NCBI RefSeq assembly: GCF_000015645.1
Contig: NC_008816.1
Coordinates: 310,001 to 374,000, forward strand
Origin: Prochlorococcus marinus str. AS9601
GTDB taxonomy: Bacteria; Cyanobacteriota; Cyanobacteriia; PCC-6307; Cyanobiaceae
Direction: 5' to 3'
Length of the DNA stretch: 64,000 nucleotides
The translations under genes and the position numbers were made by a program. Below, piece by piece: positions 49,229 through 56,364 of the stretch (positions are counted from its first letter, which is position 1; every line of letters starts with the position of its first letter). The notes under the pieces were generated by a model that saw only the letters and a list, made by a program, of their open reading frames with translations, searched no databases and had not been told where the DNA came from.

Positions 49229-49231
49229 ATT

Positions 49232-49603
49232 TTGATAAATTTCAAATCATTATTTCCGCTAGTTATTGGTTTTTCATTTTGGATATATGGAAACATCCTA
49301 TTAGTTAAGAAACTACAAAATAAAACGCCTGAAATAAACAAATCAAAAAAAACAATTGAGACATTTATGGATCAAGATTTAAAAGATAAAAATAAAAATG
49401 AGAAAAAAGATTTGATCAATGTAGTCAAAAATAAGGAGAGTTTTCACTTGAATTCTCTTATCACAAAAAATATCTCACTTTTCACAAAAAATCCGAACTA
49501 TAAAATGTTAGCTTGGCTTATTGTCCAGCTAACCATTTTTTCCTTATTTGTCCTTTCCGTAAACATATTTAAAAATAATCTTATACCTTATTTTAATTCT
49601 TGA
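49232..49603 (+). CDS. Membrane protein with two helices (123 aa)
   Basis: TTG start, 3 bases after the PsaM-like ORF. Helix 1 (LFPLVIGFSFWIYGNILLV), a ~60-residue Lys-rich loop, helix 2 (MLAWLIVQLTIFSLFVLSV). No family recognised. The spacing suggests cotranscription with the PsaM-like ORF. Confidence 0.55.
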   Translation: MINFKSLFPLVIGFSFWIYGNILLVKKLQNKTPEINKSKKTIETFMDQDLKDKNKNEKKDLINVVKNKESFHLNSLITKNISLFTKNPNYKMLAWLIVQLTIFSLFVLSVNIFKNNLIPYFNS

Positions 49604-49745
49604 AGTTCAGATGCATCAAAAAGAGAAATGAATTTATTTGATTCTTTTTAAAGGAGTAAATTTTTATCTTAATAAGGATATTTTGTTACATCAATAAAGT
49701 TTTAATTAATTTAAGATTTTAAAAATTTTTCATTTATGAGTGAGT

Positions 49746-49934
49746 ATGAATAAGCACAATAATAAAGCATTATCAATCTGCAAATATGTATTGGATTCTA
49801 TGATTTATAGACAAAAGTTACTTGGGGAAGAAGAAAATTTAAAAAATAAATTAGCATTAATAGAGGAGTATAGAGAATGGATAACTGAGGGGATTTTTGA
49901 AAGTAATTCCCTTTATCTAATTGATAAAAGATAA
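49746..49934 (+). CDS. Small helical protein (62 aa)
   Basis: ATG at 49746 chosen; GTG at 49740 possible. MNKHNNKALSICKYVLDSMI..., soluble, two helices with LLGEEENLKNKLALIEEYREW. Unknown function. Confidence 0.55.
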   Translation: MNKHNNKALSICKYVLDSMIYRQKLLGEEENLKNKLALIEEYREWITEGIFESNSLYLIDKR

Positions 49935-50060
49935 TTAATATTTAAAAATCAAATCATTAATAATCCTAAATCTCAATTAATTAAAACTTTAGAATTATCA
50001 ATTAATTATTCTCTATAAAGAAAAAATAATTTAGAAAAAAATAAATTTTATTAAAGCTAA

Positions 50061-50825
50061 TTAGTTTAGAACTAAGCCACCATCAACTACTAAATTTTGA
50101 CCAGTGACTGCCCTCGACCAAGGGGAAGCAAAAAATAATACAGCATCCGAAAAGTCCTCTGTAGTGGTAACTTTTCTTAAGGGTGTAATGCTGGAAATAT
50201 ATTCAAAAACACTATCTGGAGTGCCTTTGCTAGCATCAGTTACCTTTAATAAGCCTCCTGAAACCATATTTACTGTGATATTAAATTGCCCTAGATCTAT
50301 TGCTGCAGTTCTTGTAAGTGATAATAATCCGCCTTTGGCTGCAGTGTAATCATGGTAAGGAATTACTGGATTTTGAAATAAATTAGTTCCAATAGATATA
50401 ACTCTTCCAAAAGAATTATTTTTCATCTTTGGTGTAAAAATATTCAGCAGATTTAGAAATCCTTTTTGAGTAGTTTCAATCTGATTTTGGAAATCTTGCC
50501 ACTCTATAGTGTCTATTTTTTTTCTTTGATCACCATTGAAAATAAAGTCATTTATTGCGTTGTGGATTATCGTATCCACTCTGATATTTTGACTTGCCAA
50601 TTCTTCGTGCATTTTAGAGACTTGATCTTTTTCTCTGATATCCCCTTTTACTAAAATTGCATTCTCTCCTAAAGAATCAGATAAATTTTTTGCACTTTCA
50701 TATGAATTTCTATAGTTGATAATTACTTTTGCACCCTCTCTATGAAATGATCTTGCGATTTCGGAACCTAATCCTCTCCCTGCACCTGTTACTAAAACGG
50801 TCTGTTTTTCTATTTGTAAGTTCAT
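50061..50825 (-). CDS. Short-chain dehydrogenase/reductase (FabG-like)
   Basis: 254 residues. The cofactor motif VTGAGRGLGSEIA starts near residue 13, with the NNAG-equivalent diverged to IIHNAIND. The active-site YxxxK is in YHDYTAAKGGLLSL near residue 155. The C-terminal VTGQNLVVDGGLVLN is typical. Likely a 3-oxoacyl- or other carbonyl reductase using NAD(P)H; the substrate is unknown and fabG proper is probably elsewhere. Confidence 0.88.
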   Translation of the reverse strand: MNLQIEKQTVLVTGAGRGLGSEIARSFHREGAKVIINYRNSYESAKNLSDSLGENAILVKGDIREKDQVSKMHEELASQNIRVDTIIHNAINDFIFNGDQRKKIDTIEWQDFQNQIETTQKGFLNLLNIFTPKMKNNSFGRVISIGTNLFQNPVIPYHDYTAAKGGLLSLTRTAAIDLGQFNITVNMVSGGLLKVTDASKGTPDSVFEYISSITPLRKVTTTEDFSDAVLFFASPWSRAVTGQNLVVDGGLVLN

Positions 50826-51006
50826 AATGCTTTGGTCAGTTTCTAAACTGCTTTTAATTAATATTTGATTCTAGAGGAAAATAAAAATATTAAATATAAA
50901 ATTTTTTACATCTCACTTTTATTTATACTTGCTTTTTAAATTTTGATAATAGTTCTTAATCTAGATAATCTATGGATAAGAAAGATTCTTTTTGAATTAA
51001 AAAGGC

Positions 51007-51858
51007 ATGATAGATCTTAAGAGAAACAATAAAAAAGAACCCGTAAAAGCTACTGGATTAAGGACTAGAGCATCTTCGTCTTACTCTCCTAATCAGAAAG
51101 ATGATTTCAAAATAAGTAGAGGGAGGTTTTCCAATTTTTTAACCTGCAAGAGATGTTTTTACTTGGACAGAGTAAAAGGACTTGACCCTCCAGGAACGCC
51201 AGGATGGACTTTAAATGAGACAACTGATTTGCTCTTAAAAAAAGAATTTGATTATTGTCGAGAAAGACAAATTCCTCATAGATTATTTATCGATAATGAT
51301 TTGAGTCACCTAGTTCCTTTTGATCATCCCGAAATCGACGATTGGCGTAACTCTCTGCATAAAGGATTGATGCTTCGTCATAAGAATACAAACATCATCT
51401 TGACTGGAGGAGTTGATGATATTTGGCAGCATAAGATTACAAAGCAATTAATAGTTGTTGATTACAAATCTCAGGCAAAACTTGGGAGAGTAGATAAACA
51501 AGATTATCTTGATGATCCATATCATGAAGGCTATAAAATCCAGATGGATTTCTATGCCTATCTTCTAAAAGGAATGGGATTTGATGTTCATAAAACATCT
51601 TATTTTTTAGTTTGTAATGCAAAAAGAGACGACGAGGAATTTAATAAAAGAATGAATTTTGACGAATATTTAGTTCCTTATGATTGGAATATTGATTGGA
51701 TTGAAGAAGAAATAGATTCAATGGTTTCTTTGATGAATAATCACCAGATCCCGGAACCAAATTTATCCTGTAAAAATTGTGCTTATTCAGAGCAATATGC
51801 AAAGTTGGTTTGTAATCCTGTAAAAGATAATAAAGAGATTCAGGGGAATCTTTTTTAG
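51007..51858 (+). CDS. PD-(D/E)XK nuclease, Cas4/RecB-like with Fe-S cysteines
   Basis: 283 residues. The core holds D137 in GGVDDIW, D152-x-K154 in VVDYKS and Q179 in YKIQMDFYAYLL, the RecB nuclease motifs. Cysteines at C47/C50 (FLTCKRCFYLDR) and C255, C258, C269 (LSCKNC...VC) match the split Fe-S cluster of Cas4/AddB nucleases. No CRISPR array or cas1/cas2 is nearby. It may act in DNA repair or phage interference. Confidence 0.82.
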   Translation: MIDLKRNNKKEPVKATGLRTRASSSYSPNQKDDFKISRGRFSNFLTCKRCFYLDRVKGLDPPGTPGWTLNETTDLLLKKEFDYCRERQIPHRLFIDNDLSHLVPFDHPEIDDWRNSLHKGLMLRHKNTNIILTGGVDDIWQHKITKQLIVVDYKSQAKLGRVDKQDYLDDPYHEGYKIQMDFYAYLLKGMGFDVHKTSYFLVCNAKRDDEEFNKRMNFDEYLVPYDWNIDWIEEEIDSMVSLMNNHQIPEPNLSCKNCAYSEQYAKLVCNPVKDNKEIQGNLF

Positions 51859-51900
51859 TCAACTTTTTGTCTATGCTTTTGCTGGTATGGGATAATTTTA

Positions 51901-51950
51901 TTGATTGACAGTCGATCTAAACTAAGAGGGATAATACCCTCTTTTTTATG
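51901..51950 (+). repeat. Leader repeat copy 3 (hairpin directly before a start codon)
   Basis: TTGATTGACAGTCGATCTAA, then a hairpin AGAGGG-ATAATA-CCCTCT, a T-run and ATG, in 50 bases. It is the cleanest copy: 6 perfect stem pairs. The stem bases differ from copies at 44571 and 52204 but pair in each, so the structure is conserved. TTGACA could serve as a -35 box. Confidence 0.8.
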
Positions 51951-52202
51951 TCACCTAATAAAGGCCCAAAGGTCATCAAATACTGTGTAATTACATCTAC
52001 AACTGCAATAGTACTAATTTTTATCTCTTTGATACCTATTTCAAAAAAGGCATTTTATTGGAATCAATGCTTTAAAAAAACTTTTAAATGGATTGATAAA
52101 TACGAGATGGAACTAAAAAATTGGGATAAAGCATCAAAAGAAAGTATTTCAGTAGCAGTTTGCAATGGTGCAGTGTACGAACCTGAACTAAAAACAAAGT
52201 AA
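51948..52202 (+). CDS. Membrane-anchored/secreted hypothetical protein (84 aa)
   Basis: N-terminal helix (IKYCVITSTTAIVLIFISLI), then a basic soluble part with two cysteines (WNQCFKKTFKW and VAVCNGAV). The sequence around FKKTFKWIDKYE is helical. Start fused to leader repeat copy 3. No family recognised. Confidence 0.6.
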   Translation: MSPNKGPKVIKYCVITSTTAIVLIFISLIPISKKAFYWNQCFKKTFKWIDKYEMELKNWDKASKESISVAVCNGAVYEPELKTK

Positions 52203-52203
52203 T

Positions 52204-52254
52204 TCGATTGACAGTCAATCAAACAACAAGGGGCAATAAGCTCCTTTTTTTATG
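52204..52254 (+). repeat. Leader repeat copy 4 (hairpin directly before a start codon)
   Basis: CGATTGACAGTCAATC, then AGGGGC-AATAA-GCTCCT (six pairs including one G-U), a T-run, and ATG. It starts just after the stop of the previous gene (52202), which itself follows copy 3; together they form two consecutive repeat-plus-gene units. Confidence 0.75.
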
Positions 52255-52362
52255 TCAATTGAAACTTTTTTAGATTTCAAATTAAGCAATACTTTTGAAA
52301 AATATGAGGCTAATGTGAAGGCTCCTAAACAAAAGGCCATGTTTAAAGAGATCGCAGTCTAA
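52252..52362 (+). CDS. 36-codon relative of the DUF3764-like gene, probably truncated
   Basis: MSIETFLDFKLSNTFEKYEA resembles the first 20 residues of the DUF3764-like protein at 44616 (MTIETTVFTFKLSNTFEEW). It ends after 36 codons (KAPKQKAMFKEIAV), 58 short of the relative. It keeps its own leader repeat. Either a short functional version or a decaying copy. Confidence 0.55.
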   Translation: MSIETFLDFKLSNTFEKYEANVKAPKQKAMFKEIAV

Positions 52363-52369
52363 ATCTTTT

Positions 52370-52459
52370 TTAGATAGTTGCTTTTTTCCCCTTAGCGATC
52401 ATTACTACTGGTACTAAAAGATAGGTGAAGAATGAGATTAGGAAAATGTCTATGTTCAT
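52370..52459 (-). CDS. Tiny membrane protein (29 aa)
   Basis: MNIDIFLISFFTYLLVPVVM..., one helix and a Lys tail (IAKGKKATI). It lies downstream of the Hlip operon on the minus strand, 8 bases from the preceding gene. Confidence 0.5.
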   Translation of the reverse strand: MNIDIFLISFFTYLLVPVVMIAKGKKATI

Positions 52460-52467
52460 TGATTTCA

Positions 52468-52695
52468 CTACAAATTTTTTAAATCTTGCTCTATTTTTTC
52501 AAGTTTTTTGGTTAGTTCTGTTTTCTCCTTCAATAGAGCTTTTTTCTTTAATTGAAGTTCTCTGTTAAATGGAGAATTAAAGTACTTTTTGTAAGCTAGA
52601 AAAAATACAGCCAATGCTACAACAATCCCAATCGCGCCAATTATTAGTATGGGTGAAGATGGAAAATCGTAAAATGGTACAGAGAGTAAAAGCAT
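52468..52695 (-). CDS. Membrane protein with coiled-coil tail (75 aa), Hlip neighbour
   Basis: Starts directly after the stop of the 86-aa Hlip gene (no gap). One helix (LIIGAIGIVVALAVFFLAY), then a basic/acidic coiled coil (LKKKALLKEKTELTKKLEKIEQDL). Cotranscription with the Hlips is likely. No family recognised. Confidence 0.65.
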   Translation of the reverse strand: MLLLSVPFYDFPSSPILIIGAIGIVVALAVFFLAYKKYFNSPFNRELQLKKKALLKEKTELTKKLEKIEQDLKNL

Positions 52696-52956
52696 TTAAA
52701 CGAAACCTGGAATTATTTGGCCTGTTGTTAAGTAAGCTCCAACAGCAGCAATTAATCCAAGCATTGCGAATCTGCCATTAAGAGTTTCTGCAACAACTTT
52801 TTCTTTTTCGATTGTTTTTACTTTAGGGTTTGAATTTGTCATTGGATTTGAAGTTAGATAGTTTAAATTTTCGTTTTGAAATTGCTTGGTTAGATAAGCA
52901 ACGAGGACAGCTGTTAAGGATACGATTACAACTAAAAAGCCTGAAAGAGGAGACAT
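52696..52956 (-). CDS. hli: High-light-inducible protein
   Basis: 86 residues from the ATG at 52956 (a longer reading starting 75 bases upstream overlaps the other Hlip). The C-terminal helix has ETLNGRFAMLGLIAAVGAYL and TTGQIIPGFV, the chlorophyll-binding signature. An additional N-terminal helix (GFLVVIVSLTAVLVAYL) is typical of the longer Hlip class. Hlips protect PSII under high light and other stress and are also carried by cyanophages. The start overlaps the upstream Hlip stop by one base. Confidence 0.92.
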   Translation of the reverse strand: MSPLSGFLVVIVSLTAVLVAYLTKQFQNENLNYLTSNPMTNSNPKVKTIEKEKVVAETLNGRFAMLGLIAAVGAYLTTGQIIPGFV

Positions 52957-53165
52957 TAAAAGATACCTGGAATTATTTGACCTGTAGTTACATAAGCTCC
53001 CAAAAGTGCAACTAAACCGATCATTGCCCAACGACCATTAACTTTTTCTGCGTTTTGAGGATATCCATCATAAGAAACAGATTGATCAACATAAGGACGA
53101 GGCTCAGTAGGGAAAATATTTTGCCTTCCGCCTGATTCTGTAGTTATGTATGAAGAATTAGCCAT
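52956..53165 (-). CDS. hli: High-light-inducible protein
   Basis: 69 residues: N-terminal hydrophilic part (MANSSYITTESGGRQNIFPT) then AEKVNGRWAMIGLVALLGAY and TTGQIIPGIF. Almost the same C-terminal ending as the neighbouring Hlip, suggesting duplication. First gene of the minus-strand hli-hli-membrane-protein unit. Confidence 0.93.
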   Translation of the reverse strand: MANSSYITTESGGRQNIFPTEPRPYVDQSVSYDGYPQNAEKVNGRWAMIGLVALLGAYVTTGQIIPGIF

Positions 53166-53382
53166 TAGTTAAATAGTTTAATTGTTAACAAACGTAACAT
53201 TCTTATTAACTAATGTAAAGAAAAAGGTTAAAAATATGTGTAATTCAGTACTTTTAAGGCAATATTGATACAGATCCGTAACAGTTAGTAATTTATTTTT
53301 AAAGTTGAAGCTAATAATTAAAAGATCATGGAGATATGAAAAAGCTTCCTCGGATTTGTTTTTGATTGATCAAAATTAGAGA

Positions 53383-53529
53383 ATGACAGATCCTATTCTC
53401 TACTTATCAATGATCCTTGGGCTGGGAGGCGTTTATGTCTTAATTGCCTCCTTCAACGATGATGACGATGACAGTGATGATGATGGTGAAAAGTATTTAT
53501 TCAATTTCGAATATGTGAAGGCGGGATGA
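53383..53529 (+). CDS. Small membrane protein with an acidic tail (48 aa)
   Basis: MTDPILYLSMILGLGGVYVL, then a stretch of eight Asp and a Ser (NDDDDDSDDD) and a polar end (YLFNFEYVKAG). The Asp run is encoded by GAT/GAC mix. Anchored protein with a possible cation-binding face; function unknown. Confidence 0.55.
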   Translation: MTDPILYLSMILGLGGVYVLIASFNDDDDDSDDDGEKYLFNFEYVKAG

Positions 53530-53565
53530 AAGTTTAATAAGTTCTTTAATTCAATTTAATTTTTA

Positions 53566-54069
53566 TCAATCCTTATTTTTATTCCCCAAATATTCTCTTT
53601 GTAGTTCATGTAATTGTTGGACGTTTGTTGTTTTAAGTCCTTTTTCAAAAACTTCTTTGGCCTTATCAGCTCCTAATTTGTCATGTACTAATCTTCTTAA
53701 TCTTGGCAACATTCGACTCTGCAAAGCCATATCTTGCTGTATCCACTCTCTGCCATAAAAATGATATGAGTCATCTATGGGTGGCATTATCTCGCACTCT
53801 TTCCTCATAAAAACTTCTAATCTGCAATCTTGGTTGGAGCATACATATTTTGGTTCTGGACAATGATAATAATTGCCACTTTTGTCTCTTACTTTTTTAT
53901 AGGGTGGCAAACAACAGCCCCTAATATCGTATTTATCTATTTCATCAATAACCTCATTACTTGGATAACCATAAACAACAATTAGAAAATGCCTATTACC
54001 GCACTTTGGGCATTTAGCGGGTTTAGCACATCTAATTATTCTTGCTGGTCTGCCTCTTTTCCCCATCAC
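53566..54069 (-). CDS. Zinc-ribbon protein (167 aa)
   Basis: A GTG at 54069 or ATG at 54066 starts it. Basic N-terminus (GKRGRPARIIRC) and four-cysteine zinc ribbon pairs CPKCGNRHF and later CSNQDC, plus additional Cys (GCCLPP, HCPEP). Resembles a nucleic-acid-binding Zn protein, possibly transposon- or phage-related. The end is a helical charged region. Its start overlaps the upstream gene's stop. Confidence 0.65.
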   Translation of the reverse strand: MMGKRGRPARIIRCAKPAKCPKCGNRHFLIVVYGYPSNEVIDEIDKYDIRGCCLPPYKKVRDKSGNYYHCPEPKYVCSNQDCRLEVFMRKECEIMPPIDDSYHFYGREWIQQDMALQSRMLPRLRRLVHDKLGADKAKEVFEKGLKTTNVQQLHELQREYLGNKNKD

Positions 54070-54245
54070 ATAAAATCGTTCAACATACGATTCCAGTCAA
54101 CTACTCCACCATCTTTTTTTGTTTCTTGATCTAGCTTTCGTAATTCTTTTCTTATCTCTTGCATTTCTTTGGAGTATTTATAATCATTCTTTGCATAAGG
54201 ATCACTGGTGTAGTTTCCAATAGTTTCTCTAGTAAATAGTTCCAT
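54066..54245 (-). CDS. Small helical protein (59 aa)
   Basis: ATG at 54245 chosen (TTG at 54260 would add 5 residues). MELFTRETIGNYTSDPYAKN..., a charged helix with KEMQEIRKELRKLDQETKKD, ending in VVDWNRMLNDFM. Overlaps the zinc-ribbon gene by four bases; the two are likely one unit. Confidence 0.6.
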   Translation of the reverse strand: MELFTRETIGNYTSDPYAKNDYKYSKEMQEIRKELRKLDQETKKDGGVVDWNRMLNDFM

Positions 54246-54501
54246 ATTTTTTCTGATCAAGATTGTCTATTTTTGATTGTTGTGTTTAGTACTAAATCAC
54301 TTTTCTCATAATACAAATATACTTCTTGCGAACAATTTTTTCATCTGGCAATATTAGTAACCGACTCTTAAATTGGCACATCTAACTTAGATGTTTCCAT
54401 TAATGGCCAGATAGAAACGAAAGAATAAAAGTCAGGGATTTTCTAATAATTTTTCTTTCGGTTCAGCTGTTAAAAAGCTCCTACACACATACTGATAAAC
54501 A

Positions 54502-55284
54502 ATGAAAATTATTAAGAGACTCAGGTCGCTGCCGGGCGATTCTCTGGGCGTTATACGCCGCACTCCGCCCCTTGTTTTTGCAATGGCTGTCTTATCTCTC
54601 GGAGGATTCATAGGTGCCTCCACGGTCCTTGTGAGAGGGTTCAGAATGGTTGAAAATTCCATCACTGTTACAGGTGCAAGTACCGAAAGTTTCGAAAGTG
54701 ATATTGCTAAATGGTCCGTTCAGGTAAGGGCTACGGGAAAGACTCAAATCGACTCATTCAACAAACATAAAGAGTCAATGAAAAAGACTATGAATTTCCT
54801 TAAAGCCAATGGAATCGAGGATGGTATTAAACAGGAAGTTTATCTTGGACCAGCCAGCATTAAAGAATATGAAACCAAGCATCCCAAAACTAATGAAATT
54901 ATAAGAACCGAATGGATTACCTATCAGAATATTGAAATCCAGAGTAATGATGTTTATCGAATTCAAAAGACCCACAGCAAGATAACTGAACTTCTTGGAG
55001 ATGGGGTTTTCGTAAAACCAAGCTCTCCGGAATTCACATATTCAAAGCTTGCTGATAAAAGAGTTGATATGCTCGCAAAGGCAGCAAAGGATGCACGGAT
55101 AAGAGCCGAGGCTATAGCGCTTCAGGCTGGATCTGAAGTGGGTGGTCTGAAGAAAGTGAATACTGGTGTTTTCCAGATCACAGTTCCAAATTCCACCAGG
55201 GTCAGCAGCTGGGGATCTTATGATACAACTACTATCAAGAAAGACATAACTGCCGTTATGGGGGTGACTTTCGCAGTTAAGTAG
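54502..55284 (+). CDS. SIMPL-domain protein (DUF541)
   Basis: 260 residues. N-terminal membrane helix (PPLVFAMAVLSLGGFIGASTV), then the SIMPL domain with SITVTGASTESFESDIAKWSV and a repeated beta-alpha pattern ending YDTTTIKKDITAVMGVTF. Periplasmic, function unknown. The start region is strikingly GC-rich (GTCGCTGCCGGGCGATTCTC) compared with the AT-rich neighbours, indicating acquisition from a Synechococcus-like source. Confidence 0.82.
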   Translation: MKIIKRLRSLPGDSLGVIRRTPPLVFAMAVLSLGGFIGASTVLVRGFRMVENSITVTGASTESFESDIAKWSVQVRATGKTQIDSFNKHKESMKKTMNFLKANGIEDGIKQEVYLGPASIKEYETKHPKTNEIIRTEWITYQNIEIQSNDVYRIQKTHSKITELLGDGVFVKPSSPEFTYSKLADKRVDMLAKAAKDARIRAEAIALQAGSEVGGLKKVNTGVFQITVPNSTRVSSWGSYDTTTIKKDITAVMGVTFAVK

Positions 55285-55300
55285 ATACTTAGGGAGTCTG

Positions 55301-55656
55301 TTTTTTGCCTTTCAGAATCATCAGCAAAGGTAGACCAATAAGCATCAGACTCCCATCAATTAATAAAAAAGTATTCAGATTCATTAATCCATTCCATCGG
55401 GAATATCCCAAGTAAGAGGTATTCCTTTTTTAACGGCATCTTTCTCTATCTCATTCATTTCTTTTCTTAGCTTGTTGTAATAGGCCAACTCCTCTGGATC
55501 ATCAGAACCAAGACCATAATTCATGATCGCTGCAAGATAAATTTTATGCATGCGGTATGACGATAGTGACATTACTGGAGACAATCTCTGTTAAATATAT
55601 CCGAATTTCAGGTAAAATGCTGACCTCTGATATCTCTGTCATACCAGTCAATTGCG
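55301..55656. repeat. Segmental duplication, copy B
   Basis: Alignable with 46171-46522. Differences are scattered point changes and a few small indels, so it is an old duplication. Its right end reaches GCGCAACCCCCTC at the place where copy A meets tRNA-Thr; here the tRNA is missing and only a short CCCTC...CAAGGG hairpin is left. Confidence 0.85.
55384..55572 (-). CDS. Small protein, duplicated (copy B, 62 aa)
   Basis: ATG at 55572 chosen; a start 12 bases upstream is possible. MSLSSYRMHKIYLAAIMNYGL then GSDDPEELAYYNKLRKEMN, the paralogue of 46249-46440. The first ~35 residues are nearly the same; the tail is diverged. Maintenance of an open frame in both copies favours function. Confidence 0.6.
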   Translation of the reverse strand: MSLSSYRMHKIYLAAIMNYGLGSDDPEELAYYNKLRKEMNEIEKDAVKKGIPLTWDIPDGMD

Positions 55657-55885
55657 CAACCCCCTCATAATACAAGGGGGGAAGGGGTAAAAGACAAGAA
55701 ATTTAGACGCTACTACTTACTGGATGTGTATACATCATCATTGTAAGTAGGAGCAAAAAACCATAATCAACCTCTAATAAAACTATATAAGGTACGTGGG
55801 TATGTGTGTGAACACATAATGCACGTACTGTATATAGGTACCTATAGGGTGATGGTGAGTATATTGTTTAAAACTGATTGGTTAG
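55657..55885. promoter_or_regulatory. Repeat-rich regulatory region upstream of vsr
   Basis: Contains three stacked inverted repeats: TACTTAC...GTAAGTA (55714-55749); a two-part stem GTACGTG-TATGTGT / ACACATA-CACGTAC (55792-55828); and the perfect palindrome TATAGGTACCTATA (55833-55846). It also has the CCCCCT...AGGGGG hairpin at about 55668-55683. Likely operator or attenuator for the downstream cassette. Not recognised as a known site. Confidence 0.55.
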
Positions 55886-56299
55886 ATGAGTAGTGAAGTA
55901 ATGCATAAGGTTAGTGAGCAGAGATCAAGAAATATGTCTGCAATTAAATCGAAGAATACAAAGCCTGAAATTGCTGTAAGAAAACTTCTACATTCAATGG
56001 GATATAGATTCAGATTACATAGAAAAGATTTACCAGGTTCTCCTGATATTGTTCTGCCAAAATATAAAACAGTAATTTTTGTACATGGATGTTTCTGGCA
56101 TAGGCATGAAAATTGTAAGTATGCTTCTACTCCAAAAACAAGAAAAGAATTTTGGGAAAGTAAATTTAAAGCAAACGTAAAAAGAGATAAAGAAATTCAG
56201 AAAAAAATAAAAAATATTGGCTGGCAATCTGTCGTTATTTGGGAATGCCAGATAAAAGATGAGCAATTTCTGAATAAATTAATTTCAAATTTTTTATGA
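55886..56299 (+). CDS. vsr: Very short patch repair endonuclease-like protein
   Basis: 137 residues. N-terminal SEQRSRNMSAIKSKNTKPEI (TKPE start of the Vsr fold), catalytic-site LPGSPDIVLPKYK (D54), then FVHGCFWHRHENC with the zinc-site Cys/His set (C69, H72/H74, C77) and a further Cys near residue 124. Classical Vsr nicks T:G mismatches made by deamination at Dcm sites. Here it heads a conflict-type cassette, 65 bases before the Z1 gene, with no methylase nearby. It may be a cassette nuclease rather than a repair enzyme. Confidence 0.9.
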   Translation: MSSEVMHKVSEQRSRNMSAIKSKNTKPEIAVRKLLHSMGYRFRLHRKDLPGSPDIVLPKYKTVIFVHGCFWHRHENCKYASTPKTRKEFWESKFKANVKRDKEIQKKIKNIGWQSVVIWECQIKDEQFLNKLISNFL

Positions 56300-56364
56300 T
56301 GAATAATACCAAAATTTACTTATACTTATTCCAAGACTAATTAAAAAAATTTAAATTATTTGGA

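Noticed and set aside
49042-49341. Minus-strand 99-codon ORF
   Set aside because: Shadow of the PsaM-like ORF and the two-helix membrane gene, both of which have coherent hydrophobic patterns in the plus frame.
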